Assembly (NCBI GenBank): GCA_025963635.1
Contig: JAOQAK010000060.1
Coordinates: 87,575 to 133,804, forward strand
DNA: 46,230 bases
DNA from: Ferruginibacter sp.
GTDB lineage: Bacteria > Bacteroidota > Bacteroidia > Chitinophagales > Chitinophagaceae
Direction: 5' to 3'
The notes beneath the pieces were generated by a model. The model did no database searches and was not told the DNA's origin. It saw only the letters and a list, made by a program, of their open reading frames with translations. How positions within the stretch are numbered: the stretch's first letter is position 1; every line of letters starts with the position of its first letter. Shown here one piece after another: positions 1-9,330 of the stretch. Both the position numbers and the translations under genes were made by a program.

Positions 1-624
1 AAGTTTAGCCGTATCCTGGTCATTCCATTCATCGGGTTCGTTCATCTGCACCACACAAACTTTTTTGTTGAACAACTGGGAAAAAAGGTAGGTAAACTGC
101 TTAATGGCAAACAGGGAGGAAGTAGAGCCATTGTAGATAAATATGATTTCATCGATGCCGCTAAAACTTTCAGGCGCAATGATCACGGGGCATTCGGCAT
201 TGATCAGGATCTCATGCACGAAATCCGTGGGAGTACCTTCATAACGGTTGTGAAAGGAAGTTTCGGCGTCCACCACCAGCACATCTGCAAAACGGCTCTC
301 TTTAATAAGATCATTGGCTGGAAATCCCCGGTGCCGCCGAACATTAAAATTCACTTCTTGATTAATACACCCTTCGCGGAATGCCGCAATGTTTGAACTG
401 ATAAGTTTCATTTTGGTGCTGTAATCACCCGGCAATTCATGTTCTTCCTCATCGCTATATACCGCACCATGTACCTGGCTTAATACGGGCGCTTCTGCTG
501 CCAGTTGGTTCTCCAAAAAAACGCCTGTTACTCTTGATTTGGTCAAACGTGCGAGATAGCAGGCAAAATCCAATGCGTTTTTTTTAGGGTTTACAGCATC
601 AACGGCCAGCAATATCTTTTCCAT
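1..624 (-). CDS. Universal stress protein, UspA family (C-terminus cut by window edge)
   Basis: The reading frame is open from an ATG at 624 to the first base of the window, giving 208 residues with no stop, so the gene continues to the left. The start MEKILLAVDAVNPKKNALDF is the usual first beta strand and helix of a Usp domain. A second strand-helix unit begins near residue 165 (IIFIYNGSTSSLFAIKQF), as in tandem-Usp proteins of Bacteroidota. These are cytoplasmic nucleotide-binding-fold proteins linked to survival of starvation, hypoxia and other stress; the specific role is unknown. The first 45 residues are clearly homologous to the truncated copy at 34863-35009, and the family is also represented by the intact gene at 32551-33369. 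Confidence 0.85.
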   Translation of the reverse strand, partial: MEKILLAVDAVNPKKNALDFACYLARLTKSRVTGVFLENQLAAEAPVLSQVHGAVYSDEEEHELPGDYSTKMKLISSNIAAFREGCINQEVNFNVRRHRGFPANDLIKESRFADVLVVDAETSFHNRYEGTPTDFVHEILINAECPVIIAPESFSGIDEIIFIYNGSTSSLFAIKQFTYLFSQLFNKKVCVVQMNEPDEWNDQDTAKL

Positions 625-862
625 ACAGGTATTTTTCCCAAATCTATTTCATGCTTTTACAATTTTAGATGATAATCATTAGCTGGTACAATGATTGTTA
701 TCAAATAAGCACGGCAGTTTGGTAAACCTCAACCGGCTACAAATGAATTTTAACCTAAATATAAGATGGGCAATACGTCAATAGCATCCTTCCCTTGATG
801 AATTGGTTAATAGTTATATATATATTTACAAACCATAATTCACAAACTATAAAAATTTAAAT

Positions 863-1585
863 ATGAAAAATTTGCAGAGGGTTATTTGTACCTTATTTTT
901 GGCTGTTTCGGTTGCAAGCGTTCATGCGCAAACTGCGGATGAAATTATTTCAAAACACATTGAAGCTATTGGTGGAAAAGAAAAGTTGGGCAGTGTTACT
1001 TCCCTACGCCTGGAAAACACCATGCAGATCATGGGAAACGACGCCCCGTCACAGTCTACCCTGCTGGTTGGCAAAGGTTTTAAGAGTGAGTCTGAATTCA
1101 ACGGGCAAAAAATTGTGCAGGTAATTACCGATAAAGGTGGTTGGGCTGTTAACCCGATGGCTGGCTCTGCTGAGCCAAAGGCAATTACTGACGAACAGTT
1201 TAAGTCTACCAAAGACCAGTTGACTTTTGAACCTTTTTTAAACTATGCCGCTGAAGGAGGCAAAGTTGAGCTGGCAGGTAAAGAAAAAGTGGGCAACGCT
1301 GAAGCTTATAAAATCAATTTAACAACCAAAGACGGTATTAGCACCAGCTATTATATCGATCCTACCAGTTGGTACATCGTTAAAGCTGTTAAAAAAGGGG
1401 ATATGATGGGACAGCAAATGGATATTGCTATTAATTTTTCAGATTTCAAAAAGACTGACTATGGCATTACCATTCCTTATGCCATGGAAATGGACTTTGG
1501 CGGTCAGTTCCAGCTAACTTCAAAATTAAATAAAGCAACTTTCAATGAGCCGGTAGATGCAGCAATTTTTGAGATGGGCAAATAG
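863..1585 (+). CDS. Secreted LolA/DUF4412-like outer-membrane lipoprotein-sorting-type protein
   Basis: 240 residues with a clear Sec signal peptide (MKNLQRVICTLFLAVSVASVHA, cleavage expected before QTADEI). The mature part starts with the motif ADEIISKHIEAIGGKEKL, typical of periplasmic LolA-like proteins of Bacteroidota, and continues as alternating beta strands ending in FNEPVDAAIFEMGK. The fold is probably the half-barrel that binds lipids or lipoproteins, but no lipid-binding residue can be assigned and no LolB or LolCDE partner lies nearby. It is transcribed alone, diverging from the Usp gene, and ends at a strong bidirectional terminator. I am confident of the secretion and the fold class, not of the substrate. 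Confidence 0.75.
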   Translation: MKNLQRVICTLFLAVSVASVHAQTADEIISKHIEAIGGKEKLGSVTSLRLENTMQIMGNDAPSQSTLLVGKGFKSESEFNGQKIVQVITDKGGWAVNPMAGSAEPKAITDEQFKSTKDQLTFEPFLNYAAEGGKVELAGKEKVGNAEAYKINLTTKDGISTSYYIDPTSWYIVKAVKKGDMMGQQMDIAINFSDFKKTDYGITIPYAMEMDFGGQFQLTSKLNKATFNEPVDAAIFEMGK

Positions 1586-1729
1586 TAAAGGGCACTGCTG
1601 AGTAAGCGTGGGCGATCATCTGACTTAATAAATACTGCTGAACTCTTCTCATTATACACCGTTGCCGCCCGGTTAAATACTTAAGGGAAGGTGGTGCATT
1701 AATCGTTCGATATTGTTTTTCTATTACTT

Positions 1730-1762
1730 AAAAAAAGGCCATCTTATCGACGGCCTTTTTTC
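1730..1762. terminator. Bidirectional Rho-independent terminator
   Basis: A perfect 11-bp stem with A7 on one side and T7 on the other (AAAAAAAGGCC / GGCCTTTTTTT) and an 11-nt loop. It lies between two convergent genes, so it can end transcription from both sides. Confidence 0.85.
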
Positions 1763-1779
1763 ATTTTATTTCTTAACCA

Positions 1780-3867
1780 TTACTTCACAAAGGTTTGATG
1801 CAGCATTACATCATCAATTTGCACCAGTAGTTTATAGGTGCCTACGGATAAATTCTTAAGGTTAATAGAATTCTCTATAAGCGTTGAAATTATTTTTCTT
1901 GCCACTACCCTCCCATTAAAGTCAATTACGGAAACAGAGGCTTTTTTGTCGGTCTGCAAGCCGGTGATCACAAACCTTACATCTCCATTTACAATAGGGT
2001 TAGACAACAACATCAATTCTGCATTCGCACGGAGGTAGTTGATCCGTATAATTTTGGAGTAGGTATATTTTCCATCTTTATCCACCATTTTCAAGCGGTA
2101 GTAAACATAACTCCCGCTTCCTGGCATCGGCAGATCGTTAAGACTGTATTTATTGCCTGCACCGGTATTGGTAACCGCAACAGTCCCCTTCAACACCCAT
2201 TGTGAAGTAGCAATATCCTGCTGTTCAATTTCATAATGGCTAAGGTTGATCTCTTCTTCAGATTGCCAAACCAACTGGATTTTATTTTGTTCCTTAAAGC
2301 CATTGAACAATTTAAGCTTTACAGGAAGCACAAGGTCGCCCAGCTGGCCCCTTATTTCACCGGCACCAAAATTTACGGTATGAATATTTAAATAAGACCA
2401 CCCTTTTACCATGGAGTCCGCAAAACTGGCCCTTACCGTTCCTGTACCCGTAACAGTACCGGAAGTTGTTCCCCCAAACTGTAACGGAACCACCACACCA
2501 CCGTTCGTTCCGGCAGCGCCGCCATGAATATGGGTATTATTGATATTGCTGGTTAAACCGCTAAAGCTGCCCGTAACAAATACCTTGTTAGTAATCATAT
2601 CCAGTAATACTTTTGCGCTTCCCGTACCGCCTGACACTACCGGAACTGCGGCAACAGACTGAGATGCCTGTAAATTGGCCGACAAATACTGGGATGCGCC
2701 CATGGCCGTTGATAAAAGCTGGGCCCGTATTTCGCCTCCGGGGAAAGTTGCATTGTGAACATTCACATACATATTTCCGGCCAGCAGGTCTACTTCCTGC
2801 GCATCCGTTAAAGTAGCGGTGCCGGTAAGCGTACCGGTGGTACCAGCGGTTGTTGTAAGATTAAAAAGAACACCCGCGTTTGCGCCGGGGCCTGCAGGTC
2901 CATGAATATGTGCGGCGGTGGCATCAGCAGTTAAATTTTGATAGTCACCCACCAGCTCTAAAAAATTAGTTTGCGTATTATATTTTACGATCACAGTACC
3001 TCTTGCCGTTGAAGCATTCACCGGAAACTGCTGGGCTCCGGTTAATGCGTTGCCAAAAAACACCATCTGGCTGAGCTGTGTAAGTTGCCCCCTGATCTCA
3101 CCTGCCGGGAAGGGGGCTGTGTGCACATTCACATAGGTATTGCCACTAAGAATATTGTCACGAATGGCAGCCGTTACAATTTGTGCCGTATCCAGCGTTC
3201 CCGAATTGGTGGCTGTATATTTTAAAGGAACGATTACACCTCCCGAAACATGGGGAGCACCGGTATGAATATGTGCATTGGTTGCCGCAGTGGGCAGGCC
3301 TGAGTAACTGCCCGTTAAAAATAATGAGTCTGTGGCTTTATCAACAATCGCATACACAGTACCAGTTGCCGGTGAGGCGTTTGGAGGTGTTTGCTGTGCT
3401 CCCTGTAACCTGGCATTGAAAAATTCCGTTTGCCCATCTGTTGTGGTAGTGAGTTGTGCCCTGATCTCTCCACCGGGATATGTGGGGGTATGAACATTTG
3501 CATAAGTATTGCCTGCCAGCAAATCAATTTCCTGGGCGTCTGTGAGCGTAGCAGTCCCCGCGAGAGTACCATTGATACTACCCGCCGTAAAAGTTAAGGG
3601 AACCATTACACCCGCATTTACACCCGGAGCTGCCGGTCCATGAATATGAGCATTGCTGATGCCCGCAGTAAGGTTCCTGTAATTACCGTACAATACAAGG
3701 AAATTGGTGCTGGTATTGTATTGAACAATAACCACCCCGGTACCAGGGGAAACCACTCCGGCCCCTTCCTGCCCGGCTTGTAATACCCCTTTTAAATAGC
3801 GCGTTTGGCCATTTACGGTAGCCAGTAAAAATAGTAGTGATAATAATAAGGTAAATTTCGATTTCAT
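1780..3867 (-). CDS. Four-copy CHRD-domain protein with C-terminal type IX secretion signal
   Basis: 695 residues. After a signal peptide (residues 1-20) come four tandem CHRD domains of about 120 residues each (roughly 22-150, 150-270, 270-390, 390-515). Each carries the hallmark pattern of an Ala/Asn-His-Ile-His segment in the middle (for example NAHIHGPA) and a closing block like VNVHTPTYPGGEIRAQL. The last 180 residues contain a fibronectin-like region (VKLKLFNGFKEQNKIQLVW) and end with a type IX secretion sorting domain (NPIVNGDVRFVITG..., ending in GTYKLLVQIDD...F). CHRD domains occur in chordin and in many bacterial surface proteins; the conserved histidines suggest metal binding but the ligand is not established. 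Expected at the cell surface or released. No operon partner. Confidence 0.85.
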   Translation of the reverse strand: MKSKFTLLLSLLFLLATVNGQTRYLKGVLQAGQEGAGVVSPGTGVVIVQYNTSTNFLVLYGNYRNLTAGISNAHIHGPAAPGVNAGVMVPLTFTAGSINGTLAGTATLTDAQEIDLLAGNTYANVHTPTYPGGEIRAQLTTTTDGQTEFFNARLQGAQQTPPNASPATGTVYAIVDKATDSLFLTGSYSGLPTAATNAHIHTGAPHVSGGVIVPLKYTATNSGTLDTAQIVTAAIRDNILSGNTYVNVHTAPFPAGEIRGQLTQLSQMVFFGNALTGAQQFPVNASTARGTVIVKYNTQTNFLELVGDYQNLTADATAAHIHGPAGPGANAGVLFNLTTTAGTTGTLTGTATLTDAQEVDLLAGNMYVNVHNATFPGGEIRAQLLSTAMGASQYLSANLQASQSVAAVPVVSGGTGSAKVLLDMITNKVFVTGSFSGLTSNINNTHIHGGAAGTNGGVVVPLQFGGTTSGTVTGTGTVRASFADSMVKGWSYLNIHTVNFGAGEIRGQLGDLVLPVKLKLFNGFKEQNKIQLVWQSEEEINLSHYEIEQQDIATSQWVLKGTVAVTNTGAGNKYSLNDLPMPGSGSYVYYRLKMVDKDGKYTYSKIIRINYLRANAELMLLSNPIVNGDVRFVITGLQTDKKASVSVIDFNGRVVARKIISTLIENSINLKNLSVGTYKLLVQIDDVMLHQTFVK

Positions 3868-4280
3868 AAAAACTACAATTTAAGGTGAGTGTTAGCGTGT
3901 AAAAAAGTAAAAAATATCGTGGCAGGCAGCGAATTCCCTGGTGTATGAAGAAGATAGCAAGACAGTACTACTATGCACATACTGTCCACAAACGATATAA
4001 ATTAAAAACGGGTTGCCTGTATATCAAAAAATATTGACATTTATGCAAGGCAGAATAGCTAATATAAACGATAAGTGGCTGCAGCATTGCCCTTCGGCTC
4101 AGGGAAGTCTTCCAACCAACGAGGCGCACCGGCAGATAAGAGGTTGTTTTGGTCCGGGCATTGGATTTCAAATGAACATTCTTGCATCGCCCTCTTTTAC
4201 CGCATACCTATTGGGATCTTCGGGTGCGCATTAAAAAAATTAATAGGAAAATAATTATCTTAGCCGGTAAATAATAAATC
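3868..4280. other. 413-bp divergent intergenic region, no gene recognised
   Basis: This region separates the divergent CHRD and SDR genes and must contain both promoters. Short open frames on each strand have no signal peptide, domain or repeat that I recognise. I found no convincing TAnnTTTG box, structured RNA or repeat. Confidence 0.5.
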
Positions 4281-4970
4281 ATGAAGACAGCAATTGTAAC
4301 CGGTGCTTCCGGCAATATGGGACAGGCAGTAGTGAAAAAATTCCTTGCCGAAGGATACCGGGTGATTGGTACAATTGTTCCAAATGACCCGGTTCAAATT
4401 GCCATTGAAGATGCTAATTTTAAAACGGTAGTAGTTGACCTCATGAATGAAGCCGAAGCGCAAAAGCTGGTTGATGAAACATTGGCCGCCTATGAAAGTG
4501 TTGATGTACTTGTATCAACGGTGGGCGGTTTTGCAATGGGCAAAATTGCGGATACCACAACAAGTGATATCTTAAAACAATACAAACTGAATTTTGAAAC
4601 AGCTTATAATATTGCCCGACCTTCTTTTGCACATATGATGGAAAAAAAATCAGGCCGCATATTTTTGATAGGGTCAAAACCCGGGCTCAATGCGGGCAAT
4701 AGCAAAGGGATGATTGCCTACGGATTGGCAAAATCACTGATCTTTCGCCTGGCAGAACTGATGAATGATGAAGCAAAGGGCACCAATGTAGTAACCAGTG
4801 TCATCGTACCCAGCACCATTGACACTCCTCCTAACAGAACCTCCATGCCTGCTGCTGATTTTGACAGCTGGGTGAAGCCCGAAGCCATTGCGGATGTTAT
4901 CTCTTTCTATTGTACGGAAGCAGCCGAAGTTTTGAGAGAGCCGGTCATAAAAATTTACAACAGGTCATAA
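4281..4970 (+). CDS. Short-chain dehydrogenase/reductase (SDR)
   Basis: 229 residues, a classical cytoplasmic SDR size. The N-terminal nucleotide-binding motif is TGASGNMGQA (residues 8-17). Further markers are VDVLVSTVGG, equivalent to the NNAG region, and the catalytic pair YGLAKS (YxxxK), preceded by the serine of FLIGSKPG. It should be a NAD(P)H-dependent oxidoreductase; the substrate cannot be read from the sequence. The NNAG motif is changed to STVGG, which is seen in some divergent SDRs. It is followed 31 bp later by the convergent S41 protease gene with no obvious terminator. Confidence 0.85.
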   Translation: MKTAIVTGASGNMGQAVVKKFLAEGYRVIGTIVPNDPVQIAIEDANFKTVVVDLMNEAEAQKLVDETLAAYESVDVLVSTVGGFAMGKIADTTTSDILKQYKLNFETAYNIARPSFAHMMEKKSGRIFLIGSKPGLNAGNSKGMIAYGLAKSLIFRLAELMNDEAKGTNVVTSVIVPSTIDTPPNRTSMPAADFDSWVKPEAIADVISFYCTEAAEVLREPVIKIYNRS

Positions 4971-5001
4971 TTCTCTGCTTAAACGGTATGAGTATGTATT
5001 T

Positions 5002-6384
5002 TTAGGGATGTGCCGATCCAATCGTTAGTTTCAAAAATGGCCGCTCTAAAACCTCGTTGCCTGCGGTGACTTCTGCAGGCGCAATGTACTCCTCAGTTGA
5101 GGGCCTGAACGCACCCGTGCTGATATTTTTAATGGCACTGGCAAGGCTTGTTTCAGTTAAATCGCCCCAGTCTTTATCCAGCCCGTCAGCTACACTGCTG
5201 TTCACTGTCATTCCACTAAAATAATTACCCTCTCCGTTTTTATTAAAAGATCTGAACGATACGGGAAATATATACCACTCGCCTACTGGGATAGGAAAAA
5301 AGCCGACTGGTTTCCCATAGGTGGTGCCACCCACCAGTTTAACATCCATATAAGGTTTTAAATTGTTGATCAGCAGTTCACTGGCCGAAGCAGTCGCTTT
5401 ACCCACAATAAAATAAATGCGACTCAAATTTAAAGTACCGGTTTTATGAAAGGTGGTTGTTTCGTTATTGGCCGTATTCTCTGTGTTGTAAACCTCTTTC
5501 ATCATTATTCCTCCATTTGCAGCCGTATTAGCGAGGTAATTGGCCAGCTTTTCCTGCACTGAAACATAGCCGCCGCCATTATAACGCAGATCTACAATTA
5601 CATCCTGTACACCTCCGGCCGCAAAACGACTAAAAACCCTGTCAAGGTCACTGTATAGCTGGTCAACCTTTCCCAGGAAAGAGTTGAAAACGAGGTACCC
5701 AACTTTTCTGTTGTTGATGCTGTACACGCTATCCAGGTAAACGGGTTTGGTTAGATAATGTGCCTGGTTCAAATCGATGCTGACAGAAGATCCGTCAGGT
5801 TTTTGAAAAGTAACATTCGCAGTAGCGGCATTGTAGATGTTAGCCACGATAAAATCAGAATTGCCGGTGGTGATATCGGTGCTGCTGTTAATTTTAGTAA
5901 TTCTCCAGCCCCTGTGAATACCTGCTAATCCGGCCGGTGAATTGGGTTCTGCCAGCCTTACCCTTAAATCTCCCTGTGCCTTAAAAAACACGGTCATTCC
6001 GAAATCACCGTTTTCAGAAAGCGTGGTCTGTACAGAACTCATACCTGTACTAAGATTGTCCCATTCGGTTTTTTTAACCGCAAAACTATACCTGTCAACC
6101 GCTTGTGCGAAACCCGGCTCGATACTATACTGCCGTATGGCTTGCATCACCTTATCCGGATCATCATAACTGCGCGGATTAAAAGTAGAAGGTATCTGGG
6201 TGTTCCACAGGTAGATGTCTTTTGAAAGCAGGGCCACAGAATCTTTAATCACGTCAGCGCTAACGACTACTGGCGCCGGTGGAGTCACCAAAGGGGTAGT
6301 TGCAACCGTATCCGGAGTCGCCTTTTTACAACCAGCCAAAATCAACAATGCTAAAACCGCAAAAGAAAAGTTTTTATAATGCAT
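5002..6384 (-). CDS. S41 family C-terminal processing-like protease, lipoprotein
   Basis: 460 residues from the ATG at 6384; an in-frame TTG two codons upstream is less likely. The N-terminus is a lipoprotein signal (LLILAG then Cys19). Residues about 45-115 form the helical N-domain, 120-205 a PDZ-like domain (GMTVFFKAQGDLRVRLAEP...SPAGLAGI), and the rest is the S41 protease core. The nucleophile is Ser333 in TASASE and the general base Lys358 in TTYGKP; the 25-residue spacing matches known CtpA/Prc enzymes. VDLRYNGGGY is the strand typical of the family. It probably cleaves periplasmic or cell-surface proteins while anchored to a membrane. It is transcribed alone. Confidence 0.9.
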   Translation of the reverse strand: MHYKNFSFAVLALLILAGCKKATPDTVATTPLVTPPAPVVVSADVIKDSVALLSKDIYLWNTQIPSTFNPRSYDDPDKVMQAIRQYSIEPGFAQAVDRYSFAVKKTEWDNLSTGMSSVQTTLSENGDFGMTVFFKAQGDLRVRLAEPNSPAGLAGIHRGWRITKINSSTDITTGNSDFIVANIYNAATANVTFQKPDGSSVSIDLNQAHYLTKPVYLDSVYSINNRKVGYLVFNSFLGKVDQLYSDLDRVFSRFAAGGVQDVIVDLRYNGGGYVSVQEKLANYLANTAANGGIMMKEVYNTENTANNETTTFHKTGTLNLSRIYFIVGKATASASELLINNLKPYMDVKLVGGTTYGKPVGFFPIPVGEWYIFPVSFRSFNKNGEGNYFSGMTVNSSVADGLDKDWGDLTETSLASAIKNISTGAFRPSTEEYIAPAEVTAGNEVLERPFLKLTIGSAHP

Positions 6385-6645
6385 ATCCAAGAAGTTTATT
6401 CCCCAAAAATGAAACTAATAAAGAAAAATGAAACTAATAACGTACGAACCGGGGTGAAATGTTTGGACCAGGCTCACTTTAACAATGCATAAACAAAACA
6501 CGGTCCATTTTAGCAGTTTGTAAAGCCAATAAGCTGAAAATGTCATTTTTTATCAATATTTTAATGACTCGTTGTGAATGGATTGGCTTCAAAGGCTAGC
6601 AGTGACAACTACCCAATGAAAGGTAAGTGGAATAGTACCTTGCTT

Positions 6646-7650
6646 TTATTTATCCCCTACCCGACCGTATAAAGCCACTATCCACCTGCGGGGAAGCAAT
6701 CGTATAAAAAAGGCTGATATCTTTGCCAGGCTCCCTGGTACAATGATCAGCTTTTTGTTAAGCGTTTCTCTAACGGCGATCTCCCCTACTCTTTCGGGCG
6801 ATACTGCCATCTTCATACCGATCCAGCCAAGCTTTTTCTTTGTATCCTCCCGTATTTCTGGTTTTGTAAATACCGGCCCGGGAGCAAGACAACTTACGCT
6901 GATGTGTTTTTTCTTCAGCTGGTAATGAAGCGAATAGCTAAAAAACACTACAGCCGATTTGGTGGCGGAATATAAATTTTTTATGGGAATGGGGGCAAAA
7001 CCAGCCATACTCGCCACATTAAGAATATAGGAAGGAGCATTTTTTTCAAGTAAGGGAAGTAAACTGAGCGTGACTGCCATCGTTGATTCTATATTCAATC
7101 TAACCATATAGCGAAGCGTATCGAGCGGCAATGACAGGTAATCCCTGGCACCGCCAAACCCGGCAACATTACAAAGTATTTTCAATTGTATATTCCTGTC
7201 TGTGCACCATTTTGTAATAATATCCGCAGTTTCTTCCTTTGCAAGATCGTATGCCAATAGCTCCACATGAATGCCATAGGTGGACTCCAGGATATTTTTG
7301 GCCGAATACAAACTGTCCAGGTGTCTTGCAATCAAAACAAGGTTATAACCCCTCCTGGCCAAAGCTTCTGCAATGGCATAACCAATCCCCTTGCTTCCTC
7401 CAGCAACAAGCGCATACGGGCCTTGTAAAGGAGTATCCGGCATCGTACCTATCTGCAAAATGGTGTTGTCTGCCGATGATGCTTTTGCTTTTATAACCGC
7501 TCCCAGGCTGATTGTATTTACCAAACCGGGCGGTACAACCCACAATAAATGCGCCGACGGGCCAGCACCGGTTGTTTTCAATCCCCTTGGTTGTGAATAG
7601 ACACTCACGAGAATGACCATACTAGCAAACAGCAGCAATTTTTTTTTCAT
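6646..7650 (-). CDS. SDR oxidoreductase with N-terminal signal/anchor and 75-residue extension
   Basis: 334 residues. The SDR core starts only at about residue 80: VAGGSKGIGYAI is the dinucleotide-binding TGxxxGIG motif, NVAGFGG the NAG motif, and YSATK the catalytic YxxxK with an upstream Ser in NVASMAG. It resembles the membrane-associated 17-beta-HSD/YqjQ-like group. Unusually, the first 20 residues (MKKKLLLFASMVILVSVYSQ) form a perfect signal peptide or signal anchor, followed by a Pro/Gly-rich stretch before the core. The C-terminus (SAFFIRLLPRRWIVALYG) may touch the membrane. NAD(P) is not expected in the periplasm, so either the segment is an uncleaved anchor or the product is exported for an unclear reason. 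See findings. Confidence 0.8.
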   Translation of the reverse strand: MKKKLLLFASMVILVSVYSQPRGLKTTGAGPSAHLLWVVPPGLVNTISLGAVIKAKASSADNTILQIGTMPDTPLQGPYALVAGGSKGIGYAIAEALARRGYNLVLIARHLDSLYSAKNILESTYGIHVELLAYDLAKEETADIITKWCTDRNIQLKILCNVAGFGGARDYLSLPLDTLRYMVRLNIESTMAVTLSLLPLLEKNAPSYILNVASMAGFAPIPIKNLYSATKSAVVFFSYSLHYQLKKKHISVSCLAPGPVFTKPEIREDTKKKLGWIGMKMAVSPERVGEIAVRETLNKKLIIVPGSLAKISAFFIRLLPRRWIVALYGRVGDK

Positions 7651-7833
7651 CAGATGTATAATGGTTTAATATCCAAACGCTTTCTAAACTATTTTGGTTG
7701 CTATGGCACTTCATCCATTAATATGTGGCCTGATGGCAAGGGTCGTCTCTGATCATTGTTCCGGAAACGAAAATATATAAAGTGGACTAAAAATGCACAG
7801 CACCTTGTCCTGATAGCTTTACTTATCCAGCAT

Positions 7834-8466
7834 TTAGTGCCTGGTCATCGCCACTTTTATACCAAGAGCCACCAGAATAAAGCCACAGGTTTTGTTTAGG
7901 ACCGACGAAAATTTTTCGTTCTTTCTTAAAGCAGAAGATATAGCCGAAGAAAATACAGCAAGCATTGTGCACCAGATGGTGCCGGTGATCGTAAAGGTAA
8001 GTCCAAGTGTCAGGAACGGCAATACATCGTGCCGATAGGCAGGGTCAATAAACTGCGGCAGAAAGGCAATAAAGAACATCGCCACCTTAGGATTTAGCAC
8101 ATTGGTAAACACTGCATCGCGGTATACATTTTTAAAATAGCTAGAAGATTCACTTTGAGCGGTATTTTTAGTAGTGTGAGAAGGGCTGACAATCATTTTA
8201 AATCCCATATACACCAGGTAAACGGCCCCTGCATACTTTATAACAGTGAATGCCCAAACAGATTGGGCGATGATGATTGACAAACCAAATGCTGCAAGCG
8301 TAGTGTGTATGAGCGACCCCGTTCCGATTCCTAATACGGACAACAAGCCAGCTTTTTTACCAAGGGCTATGCTACGGCCGAGAATAAAAAAAGTGTCATT
8401 CCTCGGCGTGAGATTCAATAGTATCCCCGTGATCAAAAATGTTTCAAAATGAATAATCCCTTCCAT
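7834..8466 (-). CDS. LysE/RhtB-family amino-acid or small-metabolite exporter
   Basis: 210 residues from the ATG at 8466, which is preceded by a strong ribosome-binding site that fixes this start; the frame stays open further upstream without coding character. About six hydrophobic segments are visible, starting at FLITGILLNLTP and ending at CGFILVALGIKVAM, which fits the six-helix LysE topology in the inner membrane. The signature normally reading NLTPGPD or a close variant is here NLTPRND, with an arginine in place of the conserved glycine. LNPKVAMFFIAFLPQF is the second family block. The likely role is efflux of amino acids or related molecules; the substrate is unknown. Confidence 0.85.
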   Translation of the reverse strand: MEGIIHFETFLITGILLNLTPRNDTFFILGRSIALGKKAGLLSVLGIGTGSLIHTTLAAFGLSIIIAQSVWAFTVIKYAGAVYLVYMGFKMIVSPSHTTKNTAQSESSSYFKNVYRDAVFTNVLNPKVAMFFIAFLPQFIDPAYRHDVLPFLTLGLTFTITGTIWCTMLAVFSSAISSALRKNEKFSSVLNKTCGFILVALGIKVAMTRH

Positions 8467-8472
8467 ATTGAT

Positions 8473-8482
8473 TCCTCCCTCC
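8473..8482 (-). promoter_or_regulatory. Strong Shine-Dalgarno site of the LysE-type gene
   Basis: On the minus strand the sequence is GGAGGGAGGA, six bases before the ATG at 8466. Such purine-rich sites are uncommon in Bacteroidota, so it decides the start codon and may signal high or independent translation. Confidence 0.7.
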
Positions 8483-8611
8483 AAATATACATTTATTTGT
8501 TTGGCGCCTTTCTTATGTAATTGGTACAAATTTTAAGTGTTAAACCCGCAGTGCCGAATTGCGGAAGCCTGCCAAACCTTTTTTATAATGTGAAAACCAT
8601 TCACTCTTTAC

Positions 8612-8643
8612 TTTATGATTATATTATCTTATTCGTATTTTTG
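8612..8643 (+). promoter_or_regulatory. Candidate Bacteroidota-type promoter
   Basis: TATTTTTG (8636-8643) matches the TAnnTTTG -7 box exactly. TTTA at 8612-8615 is a weak -33 box with a 20-bp spacer. It would give a leader of about 75 nt for the gene at 8726. Confidence 0.4.
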
Positions 8644-8725
8644 TTCTTTTGGCTGGCATGCCAATGACAGTATTTAATAAATTAGCAATTGTTTCAATTT
8701 AGATTGGAATAATGATAGCTTTAAA

Positions 8726-9151
8726 ATGATCGTTTTGACACAGACCTATTTATATATTTATACAGCTTCGGCATTTGTTGCCGGGTTTATTATTGCCTGG
8801 ATAATTCGCACCATTTCCATGGCTAAGATCATGAAACTGAAAAAGAGCACGGAGGGATATCTTGAAAGCGAAAAATTGATGAAGGAAACGCTTCAGAAAG
8901 AAAATGTGATGGTGCATCAAATGAAAGAGAGTGTTGTGCAGGAATTAACTAAAAAGTTGAAAGAATCCCAGGACCTTAACAGGATACTCGACGAAAATAT
9001 ATTGTTACTTCAAAAAAGCAATGAGGAAACGGAGGCGCTTTTAAAGGCCGGCATGCCCGCCTTGCATGATCTGAAGCTCAAACTAATTGAAGCACAGAAT
9101 ACCATCGCAAGAATTAAAGCACAGGGGGAGCTAAAAGAAACAAATTTTTAG
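8726..9151 (+). CDS. Membrane-anchored coiled-coil protein of unknown function
   Basis: 141 residues. One transmembrane helix lies at about residues 10-28 (YTASAFVAGFIIAWII), followed by about 105 residues that are charged, Leu-spaced and almost all helical (for example KLMKETLQKENVMVHQ), strongly suggesting a cytoplasmic coiled coil. I do not recognise a family. Size and design resemble small membrane scaffold or cell-envelope helper proteins, but this is only a resemblance. It lies 180 bp upstream of another small basic protein on the same strand; a separate promoter between them suggests they are not one operon. Confidence 0.65.
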   Translation: MIVLTQTYLYIYTASAFVAGFIIAWIIRTISMAKIMKLKKSTEGYLESEKLMKETLQKENVMVHQMKESVVQELTKKLKESQDLNRILDENILLLQKSNEETEALLKAGMPALHDLKLKLIEAQNTIARIKAQGELKETNF

Positions 9152-9271
9152 ACCCGTTTCGAGGCTTTCATTCCTGATACGGGTTCTGTAGTTAACATGA
9201 ACAGTTGTATATCTGCTGTCCGACATCTTATGGGCTATTCGGCATACCAGGTTCATTTTAATAAACTTAAC

Positions 9272-9301
9272 ATTGAAATTTGGTTTTAAATATTAAGTTT
9301 G
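9272..9301 (+). promoter_or_regulatory. Candidate promoter for the small basic protein
   Basis: ATTG (9272-9275), an 18-bp spacer and TAAGTTTG (9294-9301), an exact TAnnTTTG match. The gene starts 30 bp downstream, at the ATG at 9331. This promoter argues against the longer TTG-started reading frame, which would begin at 9280, inside it. Confidence 0.5.
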
Positions 9302-9330
9302 TGTTAATCAATTCATCGAAATATAAAAGA

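Noticed and set aside
821..830. TATATTTA as -7 box of the LolA-like gene
   Set aside because: The last base differs from TAnnTTTG and no -33 TTTG lies at 17-21 bp; the region is simply TA-rich.
4013..4234. 73-codon frame in the CHRD-SDR intergenic region
   Set aside because: No signal peptide, domain, or ribosome-binding site; overlapping frames on the other strand are equally open.
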